A stretch of 64,000 bases of DNA from GCA-2746795 sp964643965 (GTDB lineage: Bacteria > Chloroflexota > Anaerolineae > Promineifilales > Promineifilaceae). Below the pieces are notes generated by a model, which was given only the letters and a program-made list of their open reading frames with translations, did no database searches and was not told the origin of the DNA. Of this stretch, positions 53,596-63,856 are shown in pieces. Position 1 is the first letter of the stretch. Every line of letters begins with the position of its first letter. The stretch is from NCBI GenBank assembly GCA_964643965.1, contig CAZXVH010000016.1, forward strand, positions 1 to 64,000. Direction: 5' to 3'. A program made the position numbers and the translations under genes.

Positions 53596-53640
53596 AGTTG
53601 CTCCTGGCGTCCAGTCTAATCCAGCCCTGTTTAGGAACGG

Positions 53641-56600
53641 CTAGTTTTGGAGCTGGAGATCGCTCTCGCTCAACGTCTCAGCCTCTGCAACCAGAATTTC
53701 CTCAATCAATAGGGCCAGTTCTTCTAGCTTGGAAGCAGAAAATATGCTCCGCAGTGGCAATTCAACATGTAATGCTTCTCGTATGCGTGAGACTACTTGA
53801 ACAGCAAGGAGTGAGTGCCCTCCTTGCTGGAAAAAATCGTCGCGTATGCTTATCCTTTCTACACCCAGCACTTCTTGCCAGATTTGGCCCAAGACTTCTT
53901 CAATCGGCGTCCGTGGTGGTATGAACAAGTTAGAGAGAACGGGGCGGTAAGAATGAGGTGGGGGCAGAGCGTTCCGATCGACCTTGCCGTTGGGCATATA
54001 AGGTAATTCATTCAACAATACGAGCGTAGAGGGAATCATGTATTCTGGTAGTTGTTCTTGCATGAATCTACGCAAGTAGGGAACGAGTTTATGGGTGAAC
54101 ATGCCTTGCAGTGGATTATTAGCCAGCTGATTCCAGGCTATGCGTTTGGGGCTTGTAGGTGAAAGGAGGGTGGCTTCGTCATCGATATTTTCGTTCACAA
54201 ACAGTGCGTCAACCGCTCCCCGATTGGTTAATGAGACAGCCAGGTCAACCCGGTAAGGCAGTTCGTGGCCCAGCTGCCAAATATCTTCCAGATCGAGGCC
54301 AGCCAACGGCGGTTCTTGCATTTGTGTACGCAGTTGTGCTGCGGTTGCCGGTGGTTCGGGGTCCTCTAACAAAGATAAAAGATGTAAGTCAGGCGCAATA
54401 CGGCGATTGGGAATGCCTGTGACCATCAGTCGATCTGGTTGTTGTGCATGCAAGTGTTGGCGAAGTTTGACAAAGCTTAGATCGTTCAGCTGCCAATCCC
54501 AAGTCTCCGCAGCAGGCGAGTCAAAAGTATCCTCAATAAATAGGGTGACATCATACCGGTAGCGAGATAGTTCGTTGTCGTATCGCCCTTTCTTAGGCTG
54601 AATGCGCACGTGACTGATACGCGGAAATTGCTCGGGTAAGTGGGTGAAAAAGATAGGATCGATAACTAGTTCCTGTTCCTGGCTAAGCCGTTGTTGAATG
54701 CGCTGTTTAAGCTCTTTGGCTGGCAACTCCCCGGTAGAATTGTACAACTCTACGGAAGCATGGTAAGCCTCGAGAAGCGGCAAGCACCTTACATCTCCTA
54801 TGAAAATAGTACCTCCTGGTTTTGTAACAGAAACTGCACCCTGTAAAACTTGCAGCAGGTAATCGACACTCGGAAAATATTGAATAACCGAGTTAAGCAA
54901 CACCATCTCGAAGTGCTTGGTAGGGATGTCGCTAAAATTATCAGCTGTCTTGTGGGCCAAGCTCACCTGGTCCAGGTGCTGGCCATTGTCGAGTACATGG
55001 CGAATATAATTTAGCGCAGATTGGGAAAAGTCGGTGGCGTAATAGCTCAAACATTGTGGAGCGATACGAAATAGAAGCGCGCCCGTACCGCAGCCCAACT
55101 CTAAGATACGCTGAGGTCTATGGCTTTGAATGCGAGCTACCGTCTCGTCAAGCCATTCCTCCATCTCGTTAAGGGGGAGAGGTTCGTGGGTGTAGCTGCT
55201 GTCCCAGCCAACAAAATTCCGAGTTGGTTTCTCTTGGACGGATATATGGTTATAGGCGTCGTTGTAGACCACATGATCATAGACTTCCTGCCAACGTGCC
55301 ACATGTTCTTCATACCATTGCTGTTCATCACTTTGTTCTACGGCGCTTTGATAGCTGGGGTCTTGGACGACGTAGGCTATAAGTTGATCGCCACCTTGAT
55401 CACAGTGCACGGCCGTCACCGCCGCGCTGATAGCCGGATGATCTCGCAATACCGCTTCTATCTCGCCCAGTTCGATTCGGAAACCATGCAATTTGACCTG
55501 GTGATCGCGACGCTCCAGAAACTCAACCGCCCCGTCGGCTCGATAGCGCGTGATATCCCCTGTCTTGTACAATCGCGCCTGCGGTTGGGCAGCGAAAGGA
55601 TCGGGGATAAACTTTTCGTCAGTTAATTGTGGGCGGTTTAGATACCCTTTGGCCACGCCCGCGCCGCCGATGTACAGCTCACCCGGGACATCAATAGGAA
55701 CAGGCTGGAGATATTCGTCAAGAATGTAAAGATAGGCATTGGCAATAGGACGGCCGATTGGCATGGTTGTGCGATTTTCGTCGCGATCGCAGCGCCAGAA
55801 TGTGCTATCGATAGCTGCCTCTGTGGGACCATAAAGATTGATGAGCTCTGCCTCAGAGCTATTGAAAAACTCTTTGACCAAGTCGGTAGTTAACGCCTCT
55901 CCGCCACAGAAGACGCGCCGCAGTGTCGTACACTGCTTAAACGCTTTAGGCTGATCATGCAAAATGAGGCGGAGTAAGGAAGGTACAAGCTGTAAGATTG
56001 TGATTTCATGCTCAATGATGGTGTCCATCAGCAAGGTTATGTCAGCATGCGCACCGGGTGGCGCCATTACCAGAGTCGCTCCCGAAAATAGCGGCGCGTA
56101 AAATTCCCAGATTGATGCGTCAAAGCTAAACGGCGTCTTTTGCAGCACACGGTCCGCATTTGTGAGCGGTAGATCGGCTTGCATCCAAAACATATGGTTG
56201 CAGATAGCGGAATGAGGAATCATGGCCCCTTTCGGTTGGCCCGTGGATCCTGAGGTGTAGATGACATAAGCCAGATCCTGAGCTGTCACCTGGGCGCCTG
56301 GCGGGCAGGCATTCTTCGTGACGAGGGCGTCAACTTTTTCATCGAGGAAGATAATCGTGGTGGTCAATTCTGGTAGGCGCTCACTGAGGTGTTCCTGGGT
56401 TAACAACACCGGCGCCCGGGCATCTTGAAGCATATAGGCAATGCGTTGCACTGGATAGTCGGGATCAATAGGCACGTAGGCGCCGCCCGCCTTGAGTACG
56501 GCAAGTAGAGCAATCACCATCTCCGGGGACCGTTCCATGAAAACGGCGACACATACATTAGACCGTACACCAAGCTCCTGTAGCTGGTGGGCGAGCTGAT

Positions 56601-58296
56601 TGGCGCGGCGCTCAAGCGCGGCGTAAGTTAACTGCTGATCTCCAAAGATAAGAGCCACAGCTTCCGGTGTGCGTGCTACCTGCTGTTCAAACAAATGGTG
56701 GAGACAAGCATCTTGCGGAAAATCGACCGCCGTTGCATTCCAATCGACCAGCATCCGCCGCTGTTCCGCGGTGGTCATCAGGGGCAGGTCTGCCAACGGC
56801 GTATCAGGGTCAGCGACGATGCCATGCAGGAGAGTATCATAATGCTTCGCCAAACGCTCAATGAAGCTGGCCTCGAAGAGATCTGTACTATATTCAAAGC
56901 CACCACGAATCCCATCACTGTATTCCCAGAGCCGGAATGAAAGATCAAATATAGCGGTCGTGCGCTCTACTTTTATCGCGTCTTGTTGCTCGTTGGCGCC
57001 ATATGCCGTGTTATTGGTATGCCACAATTGAAAGGTCACCTGGCAAAGAGGATTGCGACTTAGGTCCCGTTCCGGTTGCAGTTCATCAACCAGCTTTTCG
57101 AAAGGCACATCCTGATGGCTGTAGGCATCAATGGTGGTTTGCCGGACACGGACCAACAACTCGCGAAAGGTCGGGTTCCCACCCACGTTTGTGCGTAGCA
57201 CCAGCGTATTGACAAAGAAGCCGATTAGCTGCTCGATTTGGGTATGGTTACGACCGGCAACAGGCGCTCCCACGACCACATCCTCCTGATGTGTATAGCG
57301 GTATAGGAGACATTTGTAGGCGGCCAACAAAGTCATAAACAGGGTCACACTTTCCTGATGGCTCAATCGCAGAAGTTCTACCGCTATCTCTTGCGGCAGC
57401 TCAAATGGATGGTAAGCACCTCGAAAGCTGGCCACTGTAGGGCGACGTTTTGTCGTCGGTAGTTCCAGGATGGGTAAGTCAACTAATTGCTGGCGCCAGT
57501 AAGCAAGATGACTTTCCAGGGTTTCACCGCTAAGCCATTCCCTCTGCCAGGCAGCAAAATCTGCGTACTGTATGCTTAACTCGGGAAATGGTGAAGGTCG
57601 GTCTGAGATACGAGCCTCATATAAGGTTGTAAATTCGTTGAAGAAGATATCCATGGACCAACCGTCGGAGACGATATGATGCAAGGTCAGCACTAGTACA
57701 TATTCATTTATCCCCAGCCGCAATAGAACAGTGCGCATGAGGGGGCCGGTTGCAAGGTTGAAAGGTTGCTGGGCTTCTTTGGCGGCTAACTTCCTGGCCT
57801 CTACAAGTCGTAACGGCATGGGCAACCGGCGCAAATCGGCGAGGTCGAGTTTAACAGAGAGCTGTGGGGCAATAACCTGGACTGGGTTTCCTTCGATCTG
57901 GGAGAAGGTCGTGCGCAATGTTTCGTGGCGTCGGACGATTTCGTTAAGGCTATATTCCAGGGCATCGACGTCAACGGCCGTCATTGGAATAATCGCCGGC
58001 ACGTTATAGAAGGCGTTGCCTGGCGCTATTTGATCCAGGAACCAAAGGCGCTGTTGGGCAAAGGAAAGGGGAAGATACCCATCACGTGGGAGGCGCTTAA
58101 TAGGAGGGGGGAGCGCTGGCTTGTTGGAAGCCGCTTCGTGCAACAACATAATGATTTCCGACTTGTGAGCAACAAGTTGATCGCGCAGATCTGACGTCAT
58201 TGCTCCCTGGGGCGCCGAGTAACGCAAACGATCTCCCTCTAGCCAAAGCCGGATGCCACGTTCTCGAAGGTCGGCCAATAGCCGCAGCATCCTCAT
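53641..58296 (-). CDS. Non-ribosomal peptide synthetase, module C-A(MT)-PCP with TubC docking domain
   Basis: 1551 aa. N-terminal TubC-type docking segment (about 1-55, LRERGIRLWLEGDRLRY). C domain with HHIVSDG; A domain with YTSGSTGQPKG and NLYGPTEAAID; a methyltransferase inserted after motif A8 (ILELGCGTG, about residue 1090), then A10 NGKVDR and carrier FFQQGGHSLL. The specificity pocket reads D-A-W-Q-F-G-L-I-D-K, which I recall as a glutamine code. So it probably loads (N-methyl) glutamine. ATG overlaps the stop of the polyketide synthase gene. Confidence 0.93.
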   Translation of the reverse strand: MRMLRLLADLRERGIRLWLEGDRLRYSAPQGAMTSDLRDQLVAHKSEIIMLLHEAASNKPALPPPIKRLPRDGYLPLSFAQQRLWFLDQIAPGNAFYNVPAIIPMTAVDVDALEYSLNEIVRRHETLRTTFSQIEGNPVQVIAPQLSVKLDLADLRRLPMPLRLVEARKLAAKEAQQPFNLATGPLMRTVLLRLGINEYVLVLTLHHIVSDGWSMDIFFNEFTTLYEARISDRPSPFPELSIQYADFAAWQREWLSGETLESHLAYWRQQLVDLPILELPTTKRRPTVASFRGAYHPFELPQEIAVELLRLSHQESVTLFMTLLAAYKCLLYRYTHQEDVVVGAPVAGRNHTQIEQLIGFFVNTLVLRTNVGGNPTFRELLVRVRQTTIDAYSHQDVPFEKLVDELQPERDLSRNPLCQVTFQLWHTNNTAYGANEQQDAIKVERTTAIFDLSFRLWEYSDGIRGGFEYSTDLFEASFIERLAKHYDTLLHGIVADPDTPLADLPLMTTAEQRRMLVDWNATAVDFPQDACLHHLFEQQVARTPEAVALIFGDQQLTYAALERRANQLAHQLQELGVRSNVCVAVFMERSPEMVIALLAVLKAGGAYVPIDPDYPVQRIAYMLQDARAPVLLTQEHLSERLPELTTTIIFLDEKVDALVTKNACPPGAQVTAQDLAYVIYTSGSTGQPKGAMIPHSAICNHMFWMQADLPLTNADRVLQKTPFSFDASIWEFYAPLFSGATLVMAPPGAHADITLLMDTIIEHEITILQLVPSLLRLILHDQPKAFKQCTTLRRVFCGGEALTTDLVKEFFNSSEAELINLYGPTEAAIDSTFWRCDRDENRTTMPIGRPIANAYLYILDEYLQPVPIDVPGELYIGGAGVAKGYLNRPQLTDEKFIPDPFAAQPQARLYKTGDITRYRADGAVEFLERRDHQVKLHGFRIELGEIEAVLRDHPAISAAVTAVHCDQGGDQLIAYVVQDPSYQSAVEQSDEQQWYEEHVARWQEVYDHVVYNDAYNHISVQEKPTRNFVGWDSSYTHEPLPLNEMEEWLDETVARIQSHRPQRILELGCGTGALLFRIAPQCLSYYATDFSQSALNYIRHVLDNGQHLDQVSLAHKTADNFSDIPTKHFEMVLLNSVIQYFPSVDYLLQVLQGAVSVTKPGGTIFIGDVRCLPLLEAYHASVELYNSTGELPAKELKQRIQQRLSQEQELVIDPIFFTHLPEQFPRISHVRIQPKKGRYDNELSRYRYDVTLFIEDTFDSPAAETWDWQLNDLSFVKLRQHLHAQQPDRLMVTGIPNRRIAPDLHLLSLLEDPEPPATAAQLRTQMQEPPLAGLDLEDIWQLGHELPYRVDLAVSLTNRGAVDALFVNENIDDEATLLSPTSPKRIAWNQLANNPLQGMFTHKLVPYLRRFMQEQLPEYMIPSTLVLLNELPYMPNGKVDRNALPPPHSYRPVLSNLFIPPRTPIEEVLGQIWQEVLGVERISIRDDFFQQGGHSLLAVQVVSRIREALHVELPLRSIFSASKLEELALLIEEILVAEAETLSESDLQLQN

Positions 58297-61200
58297 ATTT
58301 CTCCTTCTTCGTACGCCTCTTCACTCGCTATATCCGTCTGATCTGATTGCGCTACCCAACGTACGGTTTCGACAAGGGTGGCAAGTTCAGCAGCGGTGGG
58401 CGCATCGAAAACTGCCTCCAATGATAGTTCGATCTGCAAATTATCACGCAAGCGTGATAGCAGTTGTACCATCAGTAGGGAATGGCCACCAAGAGCAAAA
58501 AAACTGTCATGAACGCCAACAGGCTTGATTCCTAGCAAAGCCTCAAATATCTGGACGATGGCTTGCTCTGTTGGCGACGCAGCAGCGACAAACTCATTTT
58601 CGAGTTCGGGACGATCGTGGGCCTGACTTTCGAGACGTGTAGAAGCAGTAACCTGTTCCGCCCGCTCTGCGCGAGGGGCGGTAGGCTGTTGTAGGAAGCC
58701 GCGAAAGTCGATAGAGGATACGATTACCTGCGGCCATAATGACTGCAGCACACGATCGAAGGCGATAACACCTTCTTCAGGCCTAATGCCTGCCCAGGTG
58801 GCATGGCCCAATGGCGTTTCGGTATCCACTGCCATACCTACCTCCTGCCAGCGATCCCAGTTAATGGCAAAAGCGACACGTTCCCGGCGAAGGCTGGTAG
58901 CATTGGCGTACGCATCAAGAAAGGCATTTGCTCCGCAGTAGTCTACCTGTCCCGCTCCGCCAAAGACGGCCGCCATCGAAGAGCAAAGCAAAATAAAATC
59001 GAGTGGTTTGTCCTTGAGAAGAGAATCAAGAATCATCGTCCCGCTTACTTTCGGACGGAACACCGGTTCGGCAATGGCACTGTTTTTCAGTTGAATGATA
59101 CCGCCGCCGGCTACACCTGCGGCATGAATGACGCCATGCAAGGTATCGAATCGTTCGTATACCCCATTGATGACAGAGCTCATTTCCTCATGATCTGCCA
59201 CATCGGCCGAAAAAACCGCCACTTCAGCTCCCAATGATTCCAACTCTTTTAGCAGTTTGATCTTCTGACTGATCTTATCATCAGGTCCATTTTGGGTGAT
59301 CCAGTCGTTCCATTCGTCGGGCTGCGGGAAAGCAGACCGTCCAACAAGAGCAAGACGAGCCCCAACAGTCTGGGCTAAATGGCGCGCCAGTACCAGGCCT
59401 ATGCCGCCTAATCCGCCGGTTATTAAATATGTGCCTCCAGATCGTAACAGAGGTGGCAATTCATCTGTCTCATCAAAAACAACCCTTTCAAAACGCTGGA
59501 TCCAGCGCTCTCGTCCACGGTAGGCGATGACCGGTTCAGACCCACCAGCGGTAATTTCGGCGCTTAAAGCATTAGCCAGCCATCCCATGTCATCCTGCGC
59601 TGATGTTATATCAATGTTTCGGCAATGAATCTGCGGGTATTCCTGGGGAATGACGTGGCACGGCCCCAGGACAGTGGCCTTTTCTGGCAGCAGCTGCTCT
59701 TGTCCAGTGACGGCGTGAAGATGGTTGGAAATGACGGAAATATCAACCGGTTGCCCGGGCGCGATCCTGCCCAGGGCTTGGGCAATGTAGATAAGGCTGT
59801 AGAACCCGCGCTGCTGTGCGTTCGCGATTGGGTCTGGTTTTGAAAGGGAGTCGTTATCTCCGGTAACACTCCATAGATGGACAATGTGTGTGGGCAGTTG
59901 GTCTGTTTCTTGCAATACGCCCAAGAGCCTGTTGTAATGATCCTTATCAGAAAGATTTATGACAAATTCGGTCCCGCTGGATAACTGCTGGAAAGCGTTA
60001 CCAGCACTTACCGTAGCCACCATATCATTGGTTTTCCGCAAGTGATCCGCGAGATGGCGACCGACAAGACCGTCATCAACAAAAACAAGCCATCGTGCGC
60101 GGGGTGAACGGGTGCTTGCGAGCATCGGCGACTGAATCCACGTGGGGACATAGAACCAATTATCCAGCATTTGCCGACCGTCGGAGGTAGATTGCTGCGC
60201 AGTCCCAGGGGTGACCATGACGCGTGGGGCGTCGATCCAGTACCGCTGGCGCTCAAAGGGGTAGGTGGGTAATGGCACTCTGCTGCGTTGTTCGTGACCA
60301 TAAAATTGTGCCCAGCCAACTGGGACGCCTTCTAACCAGAGTCGTCCGAGCGTGTCAAGCAATTGGGCGTCATCGTCAATTTTTTGCCGGCGGCGCCTCA
60401 GAGAATTGAGTACGACCTGCTCTACCTTTCGTCCAGGGTGGTGCTGAGCCAATGATTTTAATGTGTCGCCCGGGCCAACTTCGAGTAGGACCCAATGGGG
60501 ATTCTGTAGCAGCTTGTCCAGGCCATCGGCCCAGCGAACAGTGTGACGTACATGGTTGGCCCAATAGCGGGGATTAACCGCTTCAACATCGGTGATCCAA
60601 TCACCGCTGACGTTGGACACGAAAGGGATTTCAGGCGGGGATAACTTGATTTGCTTCATAGAAGCCAAAAATGGTTCAATCATGGGTTCCATTAGCATCG
60701 AATGGAATGCATGGGAAGTTCTCAGATGTCCACATAGGATATCTGCCTGCCTAAACTGTGTTTCCAACCGCTGAATGTCTGAGCTGGTACCGGAAATAAC
60801 GCACTGATCGAGTGAATTAACGGCGGCCAAGGAAACGGCCGGCTCCTGTTCCAGGTAGGGGCGCAATTTGTCCTCGGAGAGTGCCACGGCAAGCATCTCG
60901 CCAGGCGCCATTTGTTGCATAAAGCGGCCGCGTACCGCTACTAATACCAGCGCATCCTCCAGCGACATGACGCCGCCAATACAGGCCGCAACATACTCGC
61001 CGATACTATGCCCGATCAACGCCGCGGGTTGAATGTCCCAATCCATCAAGAGCTGAGCTAACGCATACTCTATGATGAAAAGCGCAGGTTGAGTGATTGC
61101 GGTTTGCCTTAATTGTTGTTCAGCTGCCTCTTCCTGGATTGGCACTGGAAACAGCACCTCGCGCATGTCCAGACCTAATTCAGGTAGCAGCAATTCAGCG

Positions 61201-62888
61201 CACTGCTCAACGAGATCGCGAAATAGCGGTTCGCAGGCATACAAACCGGCAGCCATATGAACATACTGGGTTCCTTGCCCGGAGAACATAAAAACCGCTG
61301 CCTTATCTTCACCAGTTGATCGCTTCGTGATCAGCCCTCGCCTATTGTTGGCGTCCAGCACCTTAAGCGCATCTTCACGATCTTTACAAACGAACATGCG
61401 ACGATAGGGAAAAACGCGACGTCCGACTTGGCTCGTGTAGGCAACATCGGCCAGAGCGAGTTCTGGATGGTCGTGTAAATGACTGGTGAGATTGGTGGTC
61501 ATCGACGCAAGTACTGCCTCGCTGCGGGCCGAAAGAAGAAGGAGATGGTGCCCTCGTAGTGATGGTTTCGGCGTAGTTTGGGGTACTTCTTCGACAATAA
61601 CATGGGCGTTCGTTCCGCCTATACCAAAAGAACTGACGCCGGCACGGCGCGGCAAGGGCACATTCTCCCATGGACGTAGTGAATCATTGACGTAGAAGGG
61701 TGAGTTGGCGATATCGAGCTTTGGATTTGGCCTTTTGAAATGCAGACTGGGTGGTATCATCCCATGTTTTAGAGCGAGGATCGTTTTAATCAGGCCGGCA
61801 ACACCACTAGCGGTATCCAGATGACCGATATTACTCTTTACAGAGCCTATGGCACAGCGATGGTTGTTGTTGTTACCGAATACTGCTTTGAGCGCCGCGA
61901 CTTCTACTGGATCGCCCAAGACAGTACCTGTTCCATGCGCCTCAATATAACTTATAGCTTCAGGCTCAAGACCGGCGATCGCCAGAACCATAGCGATGGC
62001 CTCAGCCTGCCCGTCAATGCTGGGTGCTGTATAGCCAACCTTCACTGATCCATCATTATTAATAGCTGATCCACGCAGTATGGCATGAATAGTGTCTCCG
62101 TCGGCCAACGCTTCTGAAAGGCGTTTTAAGAGTACGATGCCAACTCCATTGCCACCGACAGTGCCCTGAGCGTCGGCGTCAAAGGCACGGCAGTGACCGT
62201 CGGGCGAAGCAATGCCTCCCTCCTGGTAGAAATAACCAGCCTCCTGCGGTGTTTCCACTTTGACCCCACCAGCCAACGCCATATCGCAATGATAATCAAG
62301 CAAGCTTTGGCAAGCCATCACAACGGCGACGAGGGAAGTAGAACAAGTAGTTTGTACGGTGACTGCCGGACCTTTTAGATTAAGTTTATAAGCTGTGCGG
62401 GTTGTCAGATGATCTTTGTCGTTGGCCAGGGTGATTTGATACGAGCCTACCACTGACGCGATTTCGGGATTGCTATGCAGGTTTGAAATGTACGTACTTA
62501 TGCCACATCCCCCGAAAACACCGATCAGTCCCTCAAATTGCTCGGGATCGTATCCCCCATGTTCGAGAGCCTGCCAGGCACTTTCAAGAAAAATCCGTTG
62601 TTGCGGATCCAATATTTCAGCATCACGTGGGGAAAATCCAAAGAAAGAAGCGTCAAACAGATCAATGCCATCCAGCGCACCGCGGGCATTGACATAGCCG
62701 GGCATATCCAATAAAGTGGGATCAAGACCGGCAGCGAGCATATCTTGTGCATCAAAACGAGAAATGTTTTCCTTACCGTCGCACAGATTTTGCCAGTAAT
62801 CGTCGATATTTTGCGCGCCAGGGAAGCGTCCAGCCATGCCGATAACGGCGATGGCCTCAACAAAATTCTCTTGCTCGGAATTAGCCAC
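58293..62888 (-). CDS. Type I polyketide synthase, KS-AT-KR-ACP
   Basis: About 1531 aa from a GTG at 62888, chosen because GGAGG lies 7 bases upstream (an in-frame ATG at 62918 is possible). KS: TTCSTS with active Cys, EAHGTGT, KSNIGHLD. AT: GHSIGEYVA and SHAFH, which predicts malonyl-CoA. KR: TGGLGGIGLV and SSMAAVFGGAGQVDY...AN. No DH, ER or MT between AT and KR, so the product unit is a beta-hydroxy acyl. ACP: FFALGGHSLL. The acidic C-terminus (EEAYEEGEI) suits docking to the TubC domain of the next protein. Confidence 0.94.
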   Translation of the reverse strand: MANSEQENFVEAIAVIGMAGRFPGAQNIDDYWQNLCDGKENISRFDAQDMLAAGLDPTLLDMPGYVNARGALDGIDLFDASFFGFSPRDAEILDPQQRIFLESAWQALEHGGYDPEQFEGLIGVFGGCGISTYISNLHSNPEIASVVGSYQITLANDKDHLTTRTAYKLNLKGPAVTVQTTCSTSLVAVVMACQSLLDYHCDMALAGGVKVETPQEAGYFYQEGGIASPDGHCRAFDADAQGTVGGNGVGIVLLKRLSEALADGDTIHAILRGSAINNDGSVKVGYTAPSIDGQAEAIAMVLAIAGLEPEAISYIEAHGTGTVLGDPVEVAALKAVFGNNNNHRCAIGSVKSNIGHLDTASGVAGLIKTILALKHGMIPPSLHFKRPNPKLDIANSPFYVNDSLRPWENVPLPRRAGVSSFGIGGTNAHVIVEEVPQTTPKPSLRGHHLLLLSARSEAVLASMTTNLTSHLHDHPELALADVAYTSQVGRRVFPYRRMFVCKDREDALKVLDANNRRGLITKRSTGEDKAAVFMFSGQGTQYVHMAAGLYACEPLFRDLVEQCAELLLPELGLDMREVLFPVPIQEEAAEQQLRQTAITQPALFIIEYALAQLLMDWDIQPAALIGHSIGEYVAACIGGVMSLEDALVLVAVRGRFMQQMAPGEMLAVALSEDKLRPYLEQEPAVSLAAVNSLDQCVISGTSSDIQRLETQFRQADILCGHLRTSHAFHSMLMEPMIEPFLASMKQIKLSPPEIPFVSNVSGDWITDVEAVNPRYWANHVRHTVRWADGLDKLLQNPHWVLLEVGPGDTLKSLAQHHPGRKVEQVVLNSLRRRRQKIDDDAQLLDTLGRLWLEGVPVGWAQFYGHEQRSRVPLPTYPFERQRYWIDAPRVMVTPGTAQQSTSDGRQMLDNWFYVPTWIQSPMLASTRSPRARWLVFVDDGLVGRHLADHLRKTNDMVATVSAGNAFQQLSSGTEFVINLSDKDHYNRLLGVLQETDQLPTHIVHLWSVTGDNDSLSKPDPIANAQQRGFYSLIYIAQALGRIAPGQPVDISVISNHLHAVTGQEQLLPEKATVLGPCHVIPQEYPQIHCRNIDITSAQDDMGWLANALSAEITAGGSEPVIAYRGRERWIQRFERVVFDETDELPPLLRSGGTYLITGGLGGIGLVLARHLAQTVGARLALVGRSAFPQPDEWNDWITQNGPDDKISQKIKLLKELESLGAEVAVFSADVADHEEMSSVINGVYERFDTLHGVIHAAGVAGGGIIQLKNSAIAEPVFRPKVSGTMILDSLLKDKPLDFILLCSSMAAVFGGAGQVDYCGANAFLDAYANATSLRRERVAFAINWDRWQEVGMAVDTETPLGHATWAGIRPEEGVIAFDRVLQSLWPQVIVSSIDFRGFLQQPTAPRAERAEQVTASTRLESQAHDRPELENEFVAAASPTEQAIVQIFEALLGIKPVGVHDSFFALGGHSLLMVQLLSRLRDNLQIELSLEAVFDAPTAAELATLVETVRWVAQSDQTDIASEEAYEEGEI

Positions 62889-63060
62889 GATAATGCCTCC
62901 TTCAAAAATGAAGGACAAGTTTGTTACTTGTCTACAGTAGGCAAGAAAGAAACCTGCCCACCAAAAAGATCTTGTTCATGATCGCCGGCGCAGATGGTGC
63001 GAAATTCTCAAAATATCAAGTATCTTAGATAGCAAAAAAACCATCTACATTCTTGGTATG

Positions 63061-63813
63061 CTAATTTGCCGTTAGCAAATCCCGGGCAAAAATGGGGAAA
63101 AACGAAGTGGCATTGTTTTGAATGAAGAAATGATTCCCTGGCAGCATGCGTACCTTGAATCTGGATGTGCTTTGCTGTTTCCAATCGATCAGGCTGACCC
63201 GACTCACGCGCGGATCATCCAAACCGCCATAGGCGGTGATGGCAGACGACAAGGGAGGTTCATGCCTGTACGAATAACCTTCACAGACAGCAAAATCGGC
63301 ACGTAGTGTCGGTAACAACAGCTGCCGCAACTGTGTATGGTTAAGTGTTTCAGCCGCCGTGCCGCCTAAACTTTTTAAAGAGGCAATAAACCTGCTGTCT
63401 GGTAGATGAGAGATAGCAGGGGTATTGACAGGAAGCTGGGGAGCTTGCTGTGCAGAGACCAAAAGGTGGGCAGGGATTGGCATTTGTCGTCTCCGAAGCT
63501 CGCGTGCAACTTCAAAGGCAAGTAACGCGCCCATGCTATGGCCAAAGAAAACATACGGTGTTTGCAGGTAAGGTATCAGGGCATTGGCCAACTCAAAGAC
63601 TAGTGGTTCGAGCCGAATAAATGGCGGTTCGGTGATTCTTTGTTCGCGACCCGGTAGTTGAACGGCAGCCAAAGCAACGCCGTCCGGAAGCGAGATCGGC
63701 CAATCGCGAAAGCTAAAAGCGCTGCCTCCTGCAAAAGGAAAGCAGAAGAGGCGCAACCATGCGGGCTCTCTTGATGGGTAAACAGTTACCCAGTTGCTAG
63801 AGCCAATTAACAT
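63061..63813 (-). CDS. Type II thioesterase (editing)
   Basis: 250 aa alpha/beta hydrolase of the GrsT/RifR kind that clears misprimed carrier domains. Seen: FCFPFAGGSA, nucleophile elbow FFGHSMGALLAFE (Ser about 95), Asp in YGGLDDPRVS and His in LPGNHFFI. First complete gene of the cluster in this window; about 170 bases separate it from the PKS gene. Stand-alone type II enzymes normally edit and do not release final product. Confidence 0.93.
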   Translation of the reverse strand: MLIGSSNWVTVYPSREPAWLRLFCFPFAGGSAFSFRDWPISLPDGVALAAVQLPGREQRITEPPFIRLEPLVFELANALIPYLQTPYVFFGHSMGALLAFEVARELRRRQMPIPAHLLVSAQQAPQLPVNTPAISHLPDSRFIASLKSLGGTAAETLNHTQLRQLLLPTLRADFAVCEGYSYRHEPPLSSAITAYGGLDDPRVSRVSLIDWKQQSTSRFKVRMLPGNHFFIQNNATSFFPIFARDLLTAN

Positions 63814-63856
63814 ACAATATTTCTAAACGCAAGTGGCTTGCGCTCCTAAATATGGA

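Noticed and set aside
63061..63813. Type II thioesterase as the chain-releasing enzyme
   Set aside because: Stand-alone GrsT-type proteins usually edit; kept as a possibility but less likely than the PBP-type hydrolase.
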